From contig JAPJBO010000974.1 in assembly GCA_030068145.1 (NCBI GenBank), positions 18,704 to 82,703 on the forward strand: a DNA stretch of 64,000 nucleotides, given 5' to 3'. The DNA is from Diplonema papillatum. Taxonomy: Eukaryota > Euglenozoa > Diplonemea > Diplonemida > Diplonemidae. The notes under the pieces were generated by a model. It was not told the DNA's origin, did not search any database, and saw only the letters and a list, made by a program, of their open reading frames with translations. This document shows positions 1 through 9,835 of the stretch, one piece after another. Position 1 is the stretch's first letter, and every line of letters begins with the position of its first letter. The position numbers were made by a program, and so were the translations under genes.

Positions 1-607
1 TTATTTCGCTTATAGCCACAAAAAACTTTTTATTTAGCTTATACCTACCCCCCCCCGTGTTTAAGATCGCGCCCTCCCCCCCCGTGTATAAGATCGGTTT
101 TTTTGAGAAATGTGGGCGATCTTATACACGGGGGGGGAGTGGGGTGGGGTCCCGCGCAGCGGGAAAGTTTTTTTTTGGGGCATTTTTACTGTGGGGGGGT
201 TTTTTGGCCCCGCGCAGCGGAATCTTTTTTTTTGGGGTACTTTTTCTCTGGGAGGTTCTGGCGGGAAAAATATCTCTTGGACCCCCCAAGGGAGTTACCA
301 TGCAGGGTCAAAACCTTGTCTTTCTTAAACGCTGCCGCGGGGGAAGTTACGGATCCAGTTTGCCGACTTCCCTTACCTACACTGTTCTGTCGGCCAGAGG
401 CTTTTAGCCTAGGAGACCTATTGCGATTAGCGGTACGGCCCGATGCAAGAGAATGAGATCTCCCCTGTTTTTTCCATGCACATCCACAAGACACCCTACT
501 ACACGAAGAAAGTGCAGCTTTCCAGGATAGTTAACCCTGTCCCCGCGTGAAGCGTTTCAAGGGTCAACCCTTCCTTCAAAAAGAGACGACTGCATCATCC
601 GGGGCCT

Positions 608-1128
608 GTGGACATGGTCAACAGGATCGTCAATGTGTCACCACTTCAGATCTCTGCATCCGGGTTGCGGAATGTTCACGCATTCCCTTTCGGCAATCCG
701 ATGCGACTACGAAGTAATGCTCGAGTACATCTGTACATTACCCAGCTTCCCCTCAGGGAAGTATGGGCTTCTCGTAATGGTGGATGGGTACAAGTCGCAC
801 TACAGCATTCCTGTCGTGAAGGAGGCGAGATCGCGGGGCTGGCTGGTGTTCATTATACCTCCGAACACGTCAGGTCACTTGAATGTTGGCGACCAGAGCC
901 TGCAATCTGAAGGTGCGACGACTTCTTCGTTCCAAGTGGATAGACTGGTCCTCGCAACAGCTTGTTGCAGAAAACAGTGCGCCAACCCGTGACGAGGTGT
1001 GCAAGTGGCTCGCGGACTCATACTTGGCAATCACAGATGCAGACATAGATTCTGCCTTCAAAAGTGCTCTGTGGGCAGGCTCGTCTTTGCACCCTGACAT
1101 TCACAAAAGAAAACCCAAACAAACGTAA
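608..1128 (+). pseudogene. DDE_1 (pogo/Tigger-type) transposase remnant
   Basis: In frame from 633 the translation contains LLVMVDGYKSH, which fits the second catalytic Asp block of pogo-type DDE_1 transposases (pattern LLLLDGHxSH). About 20 residues later comes PPNTSGHLNVGDQS, which fits the block with the third catalytic Asp (PPHTSHxxQPLD). After a frameshift near 905 the frame from 883 continues with the expected C-terminal helix region (CKWLADSYLAITDADIDSAF, then a W). The block carrying the first catalytic Asp is not recognisable and no intact ORF remains. The superfamily agrees with the TA target duplication of the enclosing element. Confidence is good for the family and high that it is inactive. 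Confidence 0.72.
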
Positions 1129-1243
1129 GCAACGTTTACCCCTCTGGGAGACACCCCAAAACAGCCCCAAAACCCCACTTACCGTCCGGCTGACAACGAT
1201 GCCGAGTTTTGGGGCCTAAGCATCAGCACTGGGGGGTGGGGGG

Positions 1244-1332
1244 ATTGCAAGAACGTGCTTGGAATGGGTATGTGCTCAACACCGCACTGGTCCCGTCTGC
1301 GCCGTGTTTCGGTCCTCTAAGCCACGGACACA
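1244..1332 (-). repeat. 3' half of the hairpin-rich repeat family
   Basis: The reverse complement of this stretch matches the right-hand half of the copies at 56682-56940 and 60330-60556, including CGGTCC...AAGCCACGGACACA on this strand. It is a truncated copy inserted in the pogo-like element. Confidence 0.6.
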
Positions 1333-2254
1333 CGGGTTCAAGGCCCCGCGCAGCGGAAAAAAAATTTTGGGGTGTTTTTGTCCCCCCCCGTGTTTAAGAT
1401 CGTCCCCCCCCGTGTATAAGATCGGTTTTTTTGGGGGGCGATCTTAAACACGGAAAAACGCGATCTTAAACACGGGGGGGGGTAGGTAGCCACAAAAAAC
1501 TTTTTTATTTTAGCTTATAGCCAGGAGGTCCTGAAACTTTTTTTTTAGCTTATAGCCACCTGGTGTGTGGTGGTGAAAACTTGGTCGAAAAGTTTGGTCA
1601 AATTTTTTTGGTCAAAAACACACAAATAACGCTAAAAAATTGGCCCAAAAATTTGGTCAAAAAAAATCGGTCAAAATTTTTGGCCAAAAATGTTGGTCAA
1701 AAAAAATCGGTCAATAAATTGTGGCTATAAGCTAAATAAAAAGTTTCAGGCCCTCCTGGCTATAAGCTAAATAAAAAGTTTTTTGTGGCTATAAGCTAAA
1801 TAAAAAGTTTCTTGGTGGCTATAAGCTAATTATCCCTTTATTTTTTGATCCGCGTCCCCCGACCCCTGAAAATCTTCCGCGCGCGCGCGCAAAAAAAAAA
1901 AAAAAAAATAGTTTTTTTCCTTGGAACGCTTGGCTGACTGAAGAGTTCGCGAACCTGCCACGGTTGCTGAATCAACTCAAGCCGTTCCTCGGGTTCTCGA
2001 TTGCCAGACGCAAAGCCGGAAAACAGCGTATCGACGAACCCGAGTACGCAGGAAAACACAAACCGACGAACTTCATCCCTCTAGACCTAGCCAGCGAACC
2101 GTCTTCCCGCAACTCGCAGCCCTTGCAACCGCCTAGACCGCTTACAGTCGCCGAACGAGTTACAAGCATCGTCGCTCCAATCACCGTCGCCGCAGCAATC
2201 GCCGCCTTCGCCGCCAACAGAGTAACTACCAGAACAAGGAACCCCAAGACCACG

Positions 2255-3616
2255 ATGCGGCAAACCCTGTCAGCTGTAAATACATGCTATTTACAAGCGG
2301 TACTTAACGTGATCTCGGCCACCAACCTCGCCGAACAGATATCGAAATACGTCACATGTGCAGCACACAGAACAGGGGAATGCACTTTGGCTGCGTACGA
2401 CTGGACACAGCGGATAAGAACACCGGACACCGTCGTTAGACTGCACCAGAACCTGAAACATCCCTTCGAAGCGGGCCAACAACACGACTTTGAGGAAGCA
2501 ATGAGGGTGGTACTCGCGTCAATCGTAGACGAAAACGCAGAACACACATGCTGTCAACCAGGCGAGTCTGACAACTTCGACGCCATACGACACTGGTACT
2601 CGACGACAACGCGTTGTGCCAAATGCAAGCACAACAACACGAACGGTCACTGGAACGACATGGCTGTCATCGCCCCTGTTGCAAGCACGGTACAAGGATG
2701 CCTGGACTTCCACTGTGCCCCACACAAACCGGACACGTACAGATGCGAGTGCGGAACCTCCAATAAGACGACCATGCAACACGGCATCAGCAGGATACAA
2801 GGAAGCCTCGTTCTACGCATAACACGTAATCAGCACACAAGGGAGAATCGCCAAGCGGTTGCAGCTGACCAAACGCTGCTGGTGCCTAACCAGGCACAAC
2901 CGCTGAAGCTCAGAGCAGTTGTTGCCCACGCAGGACGAGACAACGCAGGACACTACACTGTACACGTGTTAAACGATACCCCATACAATGACGCAAGATG
3001 GACACACTTCGACAACGCCAACGTCACGCATTCAGCCAATCGCGGCTACACCGACCAGAGTACGAATGTACTCTTCTATACGTTTGACCCAACAGAACCT
3101 GTACACGAACCGGTTCCCTGCCACCTCGACGACGACGCAATGACAAACTCAACACCGCACGCCGCACTTCAGGCCCCAACGCGCACGGGGAACGAAACCG
3201 CACAACGCAGCTCTCAATCCACCACCGACGTCCCATCATCCGACAAGAGCAGCGGCACTGCCACGCCAACCCAACAAATTCTCGAAGAAATGCGTGGCCT
3301 AGAGCCTACTCCGGGCCACACGCCCGACACGGAGGCACTCCAATGTCCGAACTGCCACACACGAACGACGAAAACTGGCACTGCAATAAAAGGCATTCAC
3401 GGCCTGAGCATCCACCTGCGTTTTTGCAAGAAGAAACTACGACGCACACCACCACGCCACAGCACCACGCCTGCAAGCTCAGCAGGCAAAAGGGAGATTT
3501 GCCCGTACTGTCACAGCGACGGACAGACACCGAACAAACCACAATTTACAAGCCTACGACACCACAAACCGTGGTGCAAAACTAAACACCGCAAACCAGG
3601 AGCTACGACCAGATAA
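2255..3616 (+). CDS. USP-family deubiquitinase-like protein with two C2HC zinc fingers
   Basis: This predicted cysteine peptidase of family C19 would remove ubiquitin or ubiquitin-like proteins. Numbering from the first ATG (2255; 453 aa): Cys box NTCYLQAVL with Cys11, a QDxxEF-like box near residue 79 (QHDFEEAM), zinc-finger cysteines CAKC (121-124) and CEC (164-166), and the His box GHYTVHV with His233. This is followed by WTHFDNANV, where Asn254 stands at the usual Asp/Asn position, and a terminal VLFYTF. The C-terminal tail carries two fingers of the form CPxCH...H-x3-C, a type common in DNA-binding parts of transposon proteins. The frame is open upstream to the TIR without a better ATG (about 97 extra codons, including an Ala/Val-rich hydrophobic stretch), so the start or an upstream exon is uncertain. 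It is the only intact gene in the 1841-6022 element. Family assignment is from motif order, not a search. Confidence 0.72.
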   Translation: MRQTLSAVNTCYLQAVLNVISATNLAEQISKYVTCAAHRTGECTLAAYDWTQRIRTPDTVVRLHQNLKHPFEAGQQHDFEEAMRVVLASIVDENAEHTCCQPGESDNFDAIRHWYSTTTRCAKCKHNNTNGHWNDMAVIAPVASTVQGCLDFHCAPHKPDTYRCECGTSNKTTMQHGISRIQGSLVLRITRNQHTRENRQAVAADQTLLVPNQAQPLKLRAVVAHAGRDNAGHYTVHVLNDTPYNDARWTHFDNANVTHSANRGYTDQSTNVLFYTFDPTEPVHEPVPCHLDDDAMTNSTPHAALQAPTRTGNETAQRSSQSTTDVPSSDKSSGTATPTQQILEEMRGLEPTPGHTPDTEALQCPNCHTRTTKTGTAIKGIHGLSIHLRFCKKKLRRTPPRHSTTPASSAGKREICPYCHSDGQTPNKPQFTSLRHHKPWCKTKHRKPGATTR

Positions 3617-3940
3617 CCAGCCACGATGCCAGAGTGCATTCAGAGTACCTTAACTGCGGAGGACAACAAGCAGTCGCCACTTACGCAAAAAGAAATATTT
3701 TTTTTTTAGCCCTTCACCTTCTCTTTCTACTACCCGACCCTCCCACCGCACGTCCTCCTCAACCCAAAGGAAGTAAGAACGCATATTACAGACCGATACG
3801 AGCTGCATGGCAACCCCTGCTCAACATGCATGCGCGTGGGGGGCCCAAGACTAAATTCAAAGCGAATTTCTTCTTGGTGTCGGTCGCAACACTTACAAAC
3901 ATGGCTAGCCGTATTTAAGCATACCTACTACCCACATACC

Positions 3941-4018
3941 ACCCGCCTCACAGCCTCAATGGTCAACCGGAGACCCTAAAACACCGAACCTCTAAACCAC
4001 AATAAACGCTAAAAAATA
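3941..4018. repeat. Short repeat downstream of the USP gene
   Basis: GGTCAACCGGAGACCCTAAA followed by an ACCGAACCTCTAAAC block and AATAAACGCTAAA recurs nearly unchanged at 28205-28282; part recurs at 28507-28530. It may be the 3' UTR or terminator of the element's transcript. Between the USP stop and here (3617-3940) there is only a T-run and no gene. Confidence 0.65.
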
Positions 4019-4171
4019 GTTTGGCAAGTCACCTGGCCTGTGGGTTCCTGTGGGGAGGGGGTGGTCTTGATGGCAAGCGGTCGGGGGGTGGGGGCCCGGA
4101 GGGGTACGCGTCCCTCACTTTGATTCTTCGGCGACTTTTTGCACTGGGAAATGCCCGTCGTCTGCATGTGC

Positions 4172-5660
4172 TCAGGCTTTTTGTTGTACGGAGGGACCAG
4201 GTGAGCCTTCAGCGTAGAGCTGCTGCCACCGACAGTAGTAGGCGTCTAGTCGTGGGCCTTGCGACTGCCTGGGAGCAACCGTGTTGTTCGGCGTACTCGG
4301 CCAGAATTGGTATCGTACCCACGTTTCGGACGGGACGTGGGCATCGGCCGGAAGCCGCTTCTGCACTTCTTCCATGAGAAGCCGGATGCTTGCGGGGACC
4401 TCAAACGTGAGGCGTGAAACTTCTCCATGACGCCTCTCGTCCACGACAGTACCGCACTTCTCAAGAACGCGGCCCATGGCGTCCCAGTAGCCGTCGTATT
4501 TGGACTGTTTTGACGAGCTTCGGAATGAAACCTCACTGGGGTGAATCAGTTGTGAGGAGTTCAGCCAGGTGGCTTTCGGTTGATGTGCGCAGGGGGTTCA
4601 CATCTCCAGTCACGAACATGTAGTACATCGTCTTGAGGATGGTACGCGGAACACCCCAGACCTCGACGAATTTCATCCTCATGGCCCGGGTGTGGAACCT
4701 TTTCCCCGTCCCGATGCACGACTTGAACGCCTTGACGACATCCTCCTGTAGGCGGCGGTCGCTCGGTGGCAGCTTGAATACCAAGCGCTTGCCCCCCAGC
4801 GTTGTATTTGTGGACACCGAAGGGGAAGCTCGTCTTTACCCCTTGGATCTGCTTGAACCGAGCACGGCGATCGTCAGAGAGGCTGGGCACGGTGTCCAGT
4901 GAAAACGGCTCGAATTGCCTCGGCGAATTGCCCTTCCAGCTCTCCCCAAGAAGAAGACCCCTCCGCTTTCACGATGGACCCCAGTCGCAAACAGGGTTTC
5001 TGGATGGAACTCCCGCACTGCGTTGCTCAGTGCGCTGTTGGTTTTGCGCTTGCTGCGTGACGATACGGGTACACACCACATCTCTCACTTCCTGCAGTTT
5101 CGTGCAGTGGATGCTGAGTTCACCTTGTTGTGGTGCCCTCATACTACTGCAACAGCTGCACAGAAAGTGGGAGCCCATCAAGTTTGAGAAGGGTCTTGGC
5201 CACTTCCTGATAGAACGGATGCCCTTTTTCATCGACCAGGAGGGCCCTGTCGAATTCTTCCTGGACTAGCCTGTTGAACAACACTATCCACGACTTCGTT
5301 TCACCCACTTGCAGCGGCTTCACGCGGGCTTGGCTCTTTTTCATCAGCAGGTCGAAGGCGTTGACAGGTGTTCGAGCTACGGGAACTTTTGCTTCACAAC
5401 GTACCGAACCTCCCGGTACTGCATGGAGTCCATGGCCTGCACAGACAAGCCCCAAGAGAAACATCTCTCCACACACTCCTGCTATCAGCCCTAGCCGACA
5501 CCACCACATCATCATCATACTCGGCAGGCGTCCGGAGGTGACGGTCTTTTATGATCTGCTGAAACATCTCCATGAAGGACAACGACAGGTCGTTGATCTC
5601 AAGGAGGTGTCGACCCTTCACTGCACCAATCTCAACATCGATGGCGCAAAAACACGGCAG
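4172..5660 (-). pseudogene. Decayed second gene of the USP-bearing element
   Basis: The - strand holds successive open stretches in shifting frames. One, at 4533-4817, is charged and protein-like (GGKRLVFKLPPSDRRLQ, VEVWGVPRTILKTMYYMF). Another, at 4172-4477, contains VVDERRHGEVSRLTFEVP and WVRYQFWPSTPNN. A third, near 4880-5080, shares SNAVREFHPETLFATG with 54838-55262. Two frames through 4850-5000 both read plausibly, so the joins are unclear. It may be the element's transposase, but I see no certain catalytic motif and do not recognise the family. The repeated occurrence in a second TIR element supports a real former gene. Confidence 0.5.
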
Positions 5661-6030
5661 TGTCCCTTCCCTTTGCTTGTGCCCTGTTTTTGCATTAGCA
5701 TGCAACACTCACTTAGTCAAGGTGAAATTTGCCGGCGTCACAGCTTTCGTGGTGCTGCAGCAACAGATAGGTCAGGGGGTCAAAACAAATCAGAGATTCA
5801 CAGTGAGCTTCTAATCCGGCGTTCCGCTGACGTGTTGGCCCCACGAGCGGGGGTTGGTGTTTCCGCAGCCGAAGCGCGGACTTCAGTGACCATCTGGAGT
5901 CCCCCCGTGGCACCCTGTTGTGCCCTTCCCACAGCAAAAAAGAAAAAATATTTTTTTTTTCAACTATTTTTTTTTCCACGGTTTCCCAAAATTTTCCGCG
6001 CGCTAGGACGCGGATCAAAAAAAAAAAAAG

Positions 6031-6127
6031 ATAACGCTAACCCAAGCAACTTCCGCCGGCAGAGAAACCTTGCCTAAAGAAACCAACTGCCTTCGGGTAG
6101 GCTAGTCTGACACGAGTTGTCGTCGGG
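6031..6127 (+). ncRNA. Small structured repeat with UUCG hairpin, copy 1
   Basis: About 97 bp begins ATAACGCTAACCC, ends GTCGTCGGG, and is framed by A-runs. It has a near-identical copy at 40531-40625 and diverged relatives at 18515-18605 and perhaps 21262-21345. It contains CTGCC-TTCG-GGTAG, a 5-bp stem closed by a UUCG tetraloop; the 18.5-kb relative keeps the stem with different bases (CCGCC-TTCG-GGTGG). The function is unknown; a tRNA, SINE head or ribozyme are all possible. Confidence 0.5.
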
Positions 6128-6308
6128 AAAAAAAAAAAAAAAAAATAGTCTGCCCTTACCGATAAATAATTTTCTGTTACCGATAAGTAATTTCTGTTAC
6201 CGATACATAATTTCCTGTTACAAGGTCGCAGAAGCACTTTGACGCCCAAGACACACTTCCTAAACAGGAAGACACGAAGAAACAGTGTAGCAAAAGAAGA
6301 TCGCGAAC

Positions 6309-6992
6309 ATGGAAAGGCAACAAGACGCAATTGGAGGAAACCCCTTCCAGCACCACCAGCACCAGCACCAGCAGAACCAGCAGAACCAGCAGCACCTGCA
6401 GCACTAGCAGCATTTTCCGAACCACCCGCAACAGCAGCTGTACCATCCGGGACAGTTTCAACACCAGCCTTACCCGCAGCAGCAGCATTTTCAGCACCAC
6501 CCGCATCAAAATCAGCAGTACCTTGCGCACCCGCAGCAGCACCCGCAGCAGTTTCAGCACCTGCAGCAAATTCCACACCAGCAATTTGCACACCAGCAGC
6601 AGCCTCCGCACCAGCAGCAACACCCACACCAGTATCACCAGCACAACCCGTACTCCTACCCGATGCTCTATCAGGGTTACTGCAACCCGGAGCCCTACTA
6701 CGCCCCCAGACACGTGCAGGTGCAAGCGCTGCACCAGGACGCACCGCAAGCACAAGGAGGAGCCCCACAAGCAGTCCCGGTGCAAGCACTGCACCAGGAG
6801 GCACCGCAGGCACAAGGAGGAGCCCCACAAGCAGGAGCCCCACCGGTGCCAGCGCAGCATCAGGATGCACTGCGCGCCAGGTGGTGCCCCCCCAGCTGCA
6901 GCGCTGCAGGACGTAGCAGCGGACCCGGAAGCCGAACCGATGGGCGGAAGAGATCTTCGGCACCTGGGATGAATGCAGGGAGACTCTTCTGA
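6309..6992 (+). pseudogene. Gln/His-rich ORF with one in-frame amber codon
   Basis: From ATG 6309 the frame encodes a strongly Q/H/P-biased protein with repeated QQ, HQ and HPHQ, then an ALHQDAPQAQGGAPQ-type repeat near the 3' end. A single TAG at 6405-6407 interrupts it where CAG (Gln) would fit, a one-base difference. The opposite strand and other frames are also open here because of the repetitive CAG-like composition, so composition alone could create this ORF. It lies inside the arrays at 6155 and 7500 and could be the cargo of that element. I do not recognise a family. Confidence 0.35.
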
Positions 6993-7200
6993 GCCACGCC
7001 GGTCGGTCTTCTTCGAACGGTAGAACTACAACGCCCTCCCCGCCTCATCATCTACCGATATCCCCGAGAACCCCTCAGGGTCCCTTTTGCTTCCCAAAGC
7101 CAGAGCCTACTACAACGACCCCCCGCAATCTGGTGCATCGTCGTCATTTTTTCCCGCGCTGTTCCGTGGCCATTTTGACCTGCCTTGTACTTCTTTTGGC

Positions 7201-7293
7201 TTGTGCCTGATCAGAGGGAATCGAAACCGCGCGAGGTGACTAGCGAGGCGTGTGCCTGAACTCAGAATGGAATCGAAACCGCGCGAGGTGACT
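7201..7293. repeat. Two-copy short tandem repeat
   Basis: GGAATCGAAACCGCGCGAGG with surrounding bases is present twice (7218-7241 and 7268-7293), each followed by TGACT. The rest of 6993-7500 shows no gene. Confidence 0.6.
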
Positions 7294-7566
7294 TGTGCCA
7301 TTCGTCAGTGCTGCTTGGGAAACAATCTGCGGCCATCTCGGCGACAATACCTTGCTCGGGACGTTTTGCCTTGTCGTAGCACTTCTTACTCCCAGTTCTC
7401 CTAGGCCAAGGCCAGGCTTGAAGCTTGCCAGTGCATATACGAGTGCTTCTGCGGCTTCTCCCGGTACAACTTAAGCATAGCAGGGAAAATAAGGAAGTTG
7501 TTTATCGGTAGTAGCACCAAAATCATATATCGGTAACAGAAATTATTTATCGGTAACAGAATAAGC

Positions 7567-7761
7567 ATTTATTCGGCAAGATAATTTCCGTTTATTTTGT
7601 CGAGGTGTCGGTTTTAGTCCCGAGGGTGGCCCTCGGGGGGGTTTGCAACCCCGAGCCACGAGCGGAGCGAGTGGCGAGGGGTTGCGAATCCCCCCGAGGG
7701 CCTCCCGAGGGACTAAAACCGACACCGAGGCAAAATTGGCGGAAATTATTGCCGAATAAAT
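7567..7761. repeat. 195-bp palindrome (long hairpin), copy 1
   Basis: The outer arms ATTTATTCGGCAA / TTGCCGAATAAAT, a middle GTGTCGGTTTTAGTCCCGAG / CTCGGGACTAAAACCGACAC block and a GGGGTTGC/GCAACCCC inner block are all inverted around GAGCCACGAGCGGAGCGAG. The arms are about 85 bp with few mismatches. A structure this strong at one end of a recombinase unit suggests a recombination or transcription-end site. Confidence 0.85.
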
Positions 7762-7831
7762 GATTTTATTGGGAAAAATAAATTCCCGAGGATGGAAAGA
7801 AAACCATACTGCTTTGCAGTTACGTTGGTGT

Positions 7832-8137
7832 TTACTTCTGGTAATACGTCGATGCCAAGCGAGACAGTATGCTTGCGACGGACGAACCTTTCTGGGACTC
7901 ACGCAACTTGTCAAGATACAGAACAAAGTCCGTTTTCGAAGGTTTCCTCGTTCTAATCTTCGCAAATGTCGTGAATGCTTCCCACTCCGCCTCGTAAACC
8001 AGTGCACTTTTGCGAGGCACTTTTGCGGATTTGAGAATGTCATCTGCGCGCTCGCGCTTCGACGGCATTGGAACTTCGGTTTCTTCCTCTGTCCTTGAGC
8101 TGTTTTCACAGTTGGCAGGATCAGAAAAGGATGTCAT
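7832..8137 (-). pseudogene. Tyrosine recombinase N-terminal (core-binding) fragment
   Basis: The 101-aa ORF contains VYEAEWEAF, then FVLYLDKL and SSVASILSRLASTYYQK, the helix pattern of the SAM-like core-binding domain that precedes the catalytic domain in tyrosine recombinases, most like Crypton-type proteins (Y...W..F..., YL..L, S.L...Y..). It ends in a stop where copy 2 continues, and the catalytic R-H-R-Y domain is absent from the unit, so it is truncated. It is 85-90% identical to copy 2 over the shared part. Assignment is by pattern only. Confidence 0.55.
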
Positions 8138-9570
8138 TGGCTCAAAACGAGCTCAAAAAGCGTGATTTCACTCACCAAAGGGAGAAAAAAAAATTTGCGA
8201 GGGGTCTCCCCTACAGATTTCTCTGTATAACCCCCACGCAAAAATAAACGTTTATTTTTTTCGCGATACGAAATAAATTTCGTTTATTTTTTTCACCTGA
8301 AAATGGCTGGCGGCACGAAATAAATGCTGCCACACGAAATAAATTCCATAAATAAACTCGTTTATTTTTCCGGCCTGCGTAAACACAATGGAATCCTGCC
8401 AAAAATAAACGAAATTTATCGTCACGCTCCGCAAGCCATTTCCACCAGAGGGAATTTATTTTTCCCAATAAAATTATTTATCGGTAACAAGAAATTATTT
8501 AGGGCAAATTATCTTATAGCCACCCGGTATTTTCAATATTCCCTTACAGCCACGGAAAAAGAATTTTATTCCCTTATAGCCACGAACTGACTACAACCGT
8601 TTTTTTTTTTCCCTTATAACCACCACGAAAGAATTTTATTCCCTTATAGCCACGAAAACAGAATTTTATTCCCTTATAGCCACGAAAAAAGAATTTTATT
8701 CCCGCCACGGAAAAAGAATTTTATTCCCTTATAGCCACGGAAAAAGAATTTTATTCCCTTATAGCCACGGAAAAATAATTTTATTCCCTTATAGCCACGG
8801 AAAAAGAATTTTATTCCTGGAAAGCCACCTTCTCCTGTTCGTGTTCGTGGTAGGGTGCCCACCCCTCGCAAGATGAGTCTAAAACTATGTTCCTACCTCC
8901 ACGAGAGTTCTGAGGAGGATACCCCTGTGTCGTCCCCATACATCGTGAGGCTTGCTGCCTGATTTCCGATAAATTTGTCCTTTGCATTTTATCCGAGGGA
9001 GAGGGAGGGGATTCAAAATGCAGATCAGACTGAAATAGAAGGAACACACACTTATCCGTTTCTTGACCTACGATGCCGTGTTATGAAAACTGTTGAGGGG
9101 CCCCTTTACAGGTCTCGCATGATTCGTTCGCCTTGGTAACACTATCCGGTAGTAGGCTTGCAATTGTGCTCTTGCTAGATCATGGCCGAATGGTGGGTGG
9201 CGCGCTCGTGCGCAAGTAAGCACAATGTTACTGCAAGCTGAACCTTAGTTGCTGTAGAGCGTTGTCAAGTCTTCAGGTTTCAGATCCGGATACTGCCTAG
9301 GCAACCAGATAGTTAGAGGTCAACCAATGGATATGTGTGTGCGTCTTTCGAAACGTTTGCGTATCTGAAAAACCCCCTTGAAACCACGACTCAGAGTACC
9401 CTTGCCGTTGATACCTTAAAGCCAGGACTTAGTGTCTGGTGCAACCAGGACTGGTTGACTGGTCTGGTTGGGTGGTTCAGGCTGTCCAGGCTGGTCAGGG
9501 AATAAAATTCTTTTCCCGTGGCTATAAGGGAATAAAATTCTTTTTTCGTGGCTCTAAGGGAATAATAAGC

Positions 9571-9765
9571 ATTTATTCGGCAAGATAATTTCCGTTTATT
9601 TTGCCGAGGTGTCGGTTTTAGTCCCGAGGGAGGCCCGAGGGGGGGTTTGCAACCCCGAGCCACGAGCGGAGCGAGTGGCGAGGGGTTGCAAACCCCCCCG
9701 AGGGCCTCCCGAGGGACTAAAACCGACACCGAGGCAAAATTGGCGGAAATTATTGCCGAATAAAT
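9571..9765. repeat. 195-bp palindrome, copy 2
   Basis: Nearly the same sequence as 7567-7761. In this copy the inner arm reads GGGGTTTGCAACCCC against GGGGTTGCAAACCCC, so the pairing is even better than in copy 1 and the two copies differ while both stay paired. Confidence 0.85.
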
Positions 9766-9835
9766 GATTTTATTGGGAAAACTAAATTCCCGAGGATGGA
9801 AAGAAAACCACACTGCTTTGCAGTTATGTTGGTGT

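Larger units (their letters stand above)
44..1486. mobile_element. pogo/Tc1-mariner-like transposon with CCTACCCCC TIRs
   Basis: The ends are CCTACCCCCCC... and ...GGGGGGGTAGG in inverted orientation, flanked on both sides by TA (42-43 and 1487-1488). The flanks join into the surrounding repeat unit, which gives a clean TA target duplication. Just inside each end are multiple CGTGTTTAAGATCG / CGATCTTAAACACG palindromic subterminal motifs (57-140 and 1385-1475). The interior holds a broken DDE transposase (608-1128). It also holds a GGCCCCGCGCAGCGGAA-type repeat at 152-235 and 1343-1375, and the 3' half of another repeat (1244-1332), so the copy is dead and has taken later insertions. Confidence 0.8.
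1..1830. repeat. Palindromic AT-rich element, interrupted by a transposon
   Basis: Units of roughly 28 bp built on GTGGCTATAAGCTAAATAAA run rightward at 1721-1830 and in inverted orientation at 1-43 plus 1487-1562. The two arms are near-identical reverse complements, including the spacer reading AGGAGGTCCTGAAAC or its complement, so the unit is a MITE-like foldback element. The centre (1563-1720) is a GGTCAAAAA-type simple repeat. The left arm is split exactly at a TA by the transposon at 44-1486; removing the transposon restores an uninterrupted repeat unit. No coding sequence is visible in this unit. Confidence 0.75.
1841..6022. mobile_element. TIR element carrying a USP-type peptidase gene
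   Basis: TTTTTTGATCCGCGTCC (1841-1857) is exactly inverted as GGACGCGGATCAAAAAA (6006-6022). Inside each end lie a GCGCGCGG...AAAAT(C/T)TT segment and an A-run followed by TAGTT, again in inverted orientation, making an imperfect TIR of about 70 bp. Within this 4.2-kb span the + strand carries the USP-like ORF and the - strand carries a second, decayed gene that has a related fragment inside another TIR element (54838-55262). No target duplication could be read because both ends abut A/T runs. I do not recognise the superfamily. A chance arrangement is possible for the outer T-run, but not easily for the 11 non-T bases. Confidence 0.6.
7560..8475. mobile_element. Palindrome + tyrosine-recombinase unit, copy 1
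   Basis: The unit starts AATAAGCATTTATTCGG, carries the long palindrome at 7567-7761, a - strand recombinase fragment at 7832-8137, an AT-rich block of AAATAAACG-type inverted repeats (8230-8370), and ends GGGAATTTATTTTTCCC. It interrupts the TTATCGGTAACA array. Copy 2 (9564-10645) has the same order and ends, differing mainly by extra recombinase codons. Confidence 0.7.

Noticed and set aside
57-494. Overlapping short ORFs at the window start
   Set aside because: They run through C/G/T homopolymers and TIR motifs of the transposon.
6405-6407. TAG read as glutamine (altered genetic code)
   Set aside because: The clear genes use TAG (LINE ORF1) or TGA/TAA as stops in normal positions; a single TAG in a doubtful ORF is better explained as mutation.
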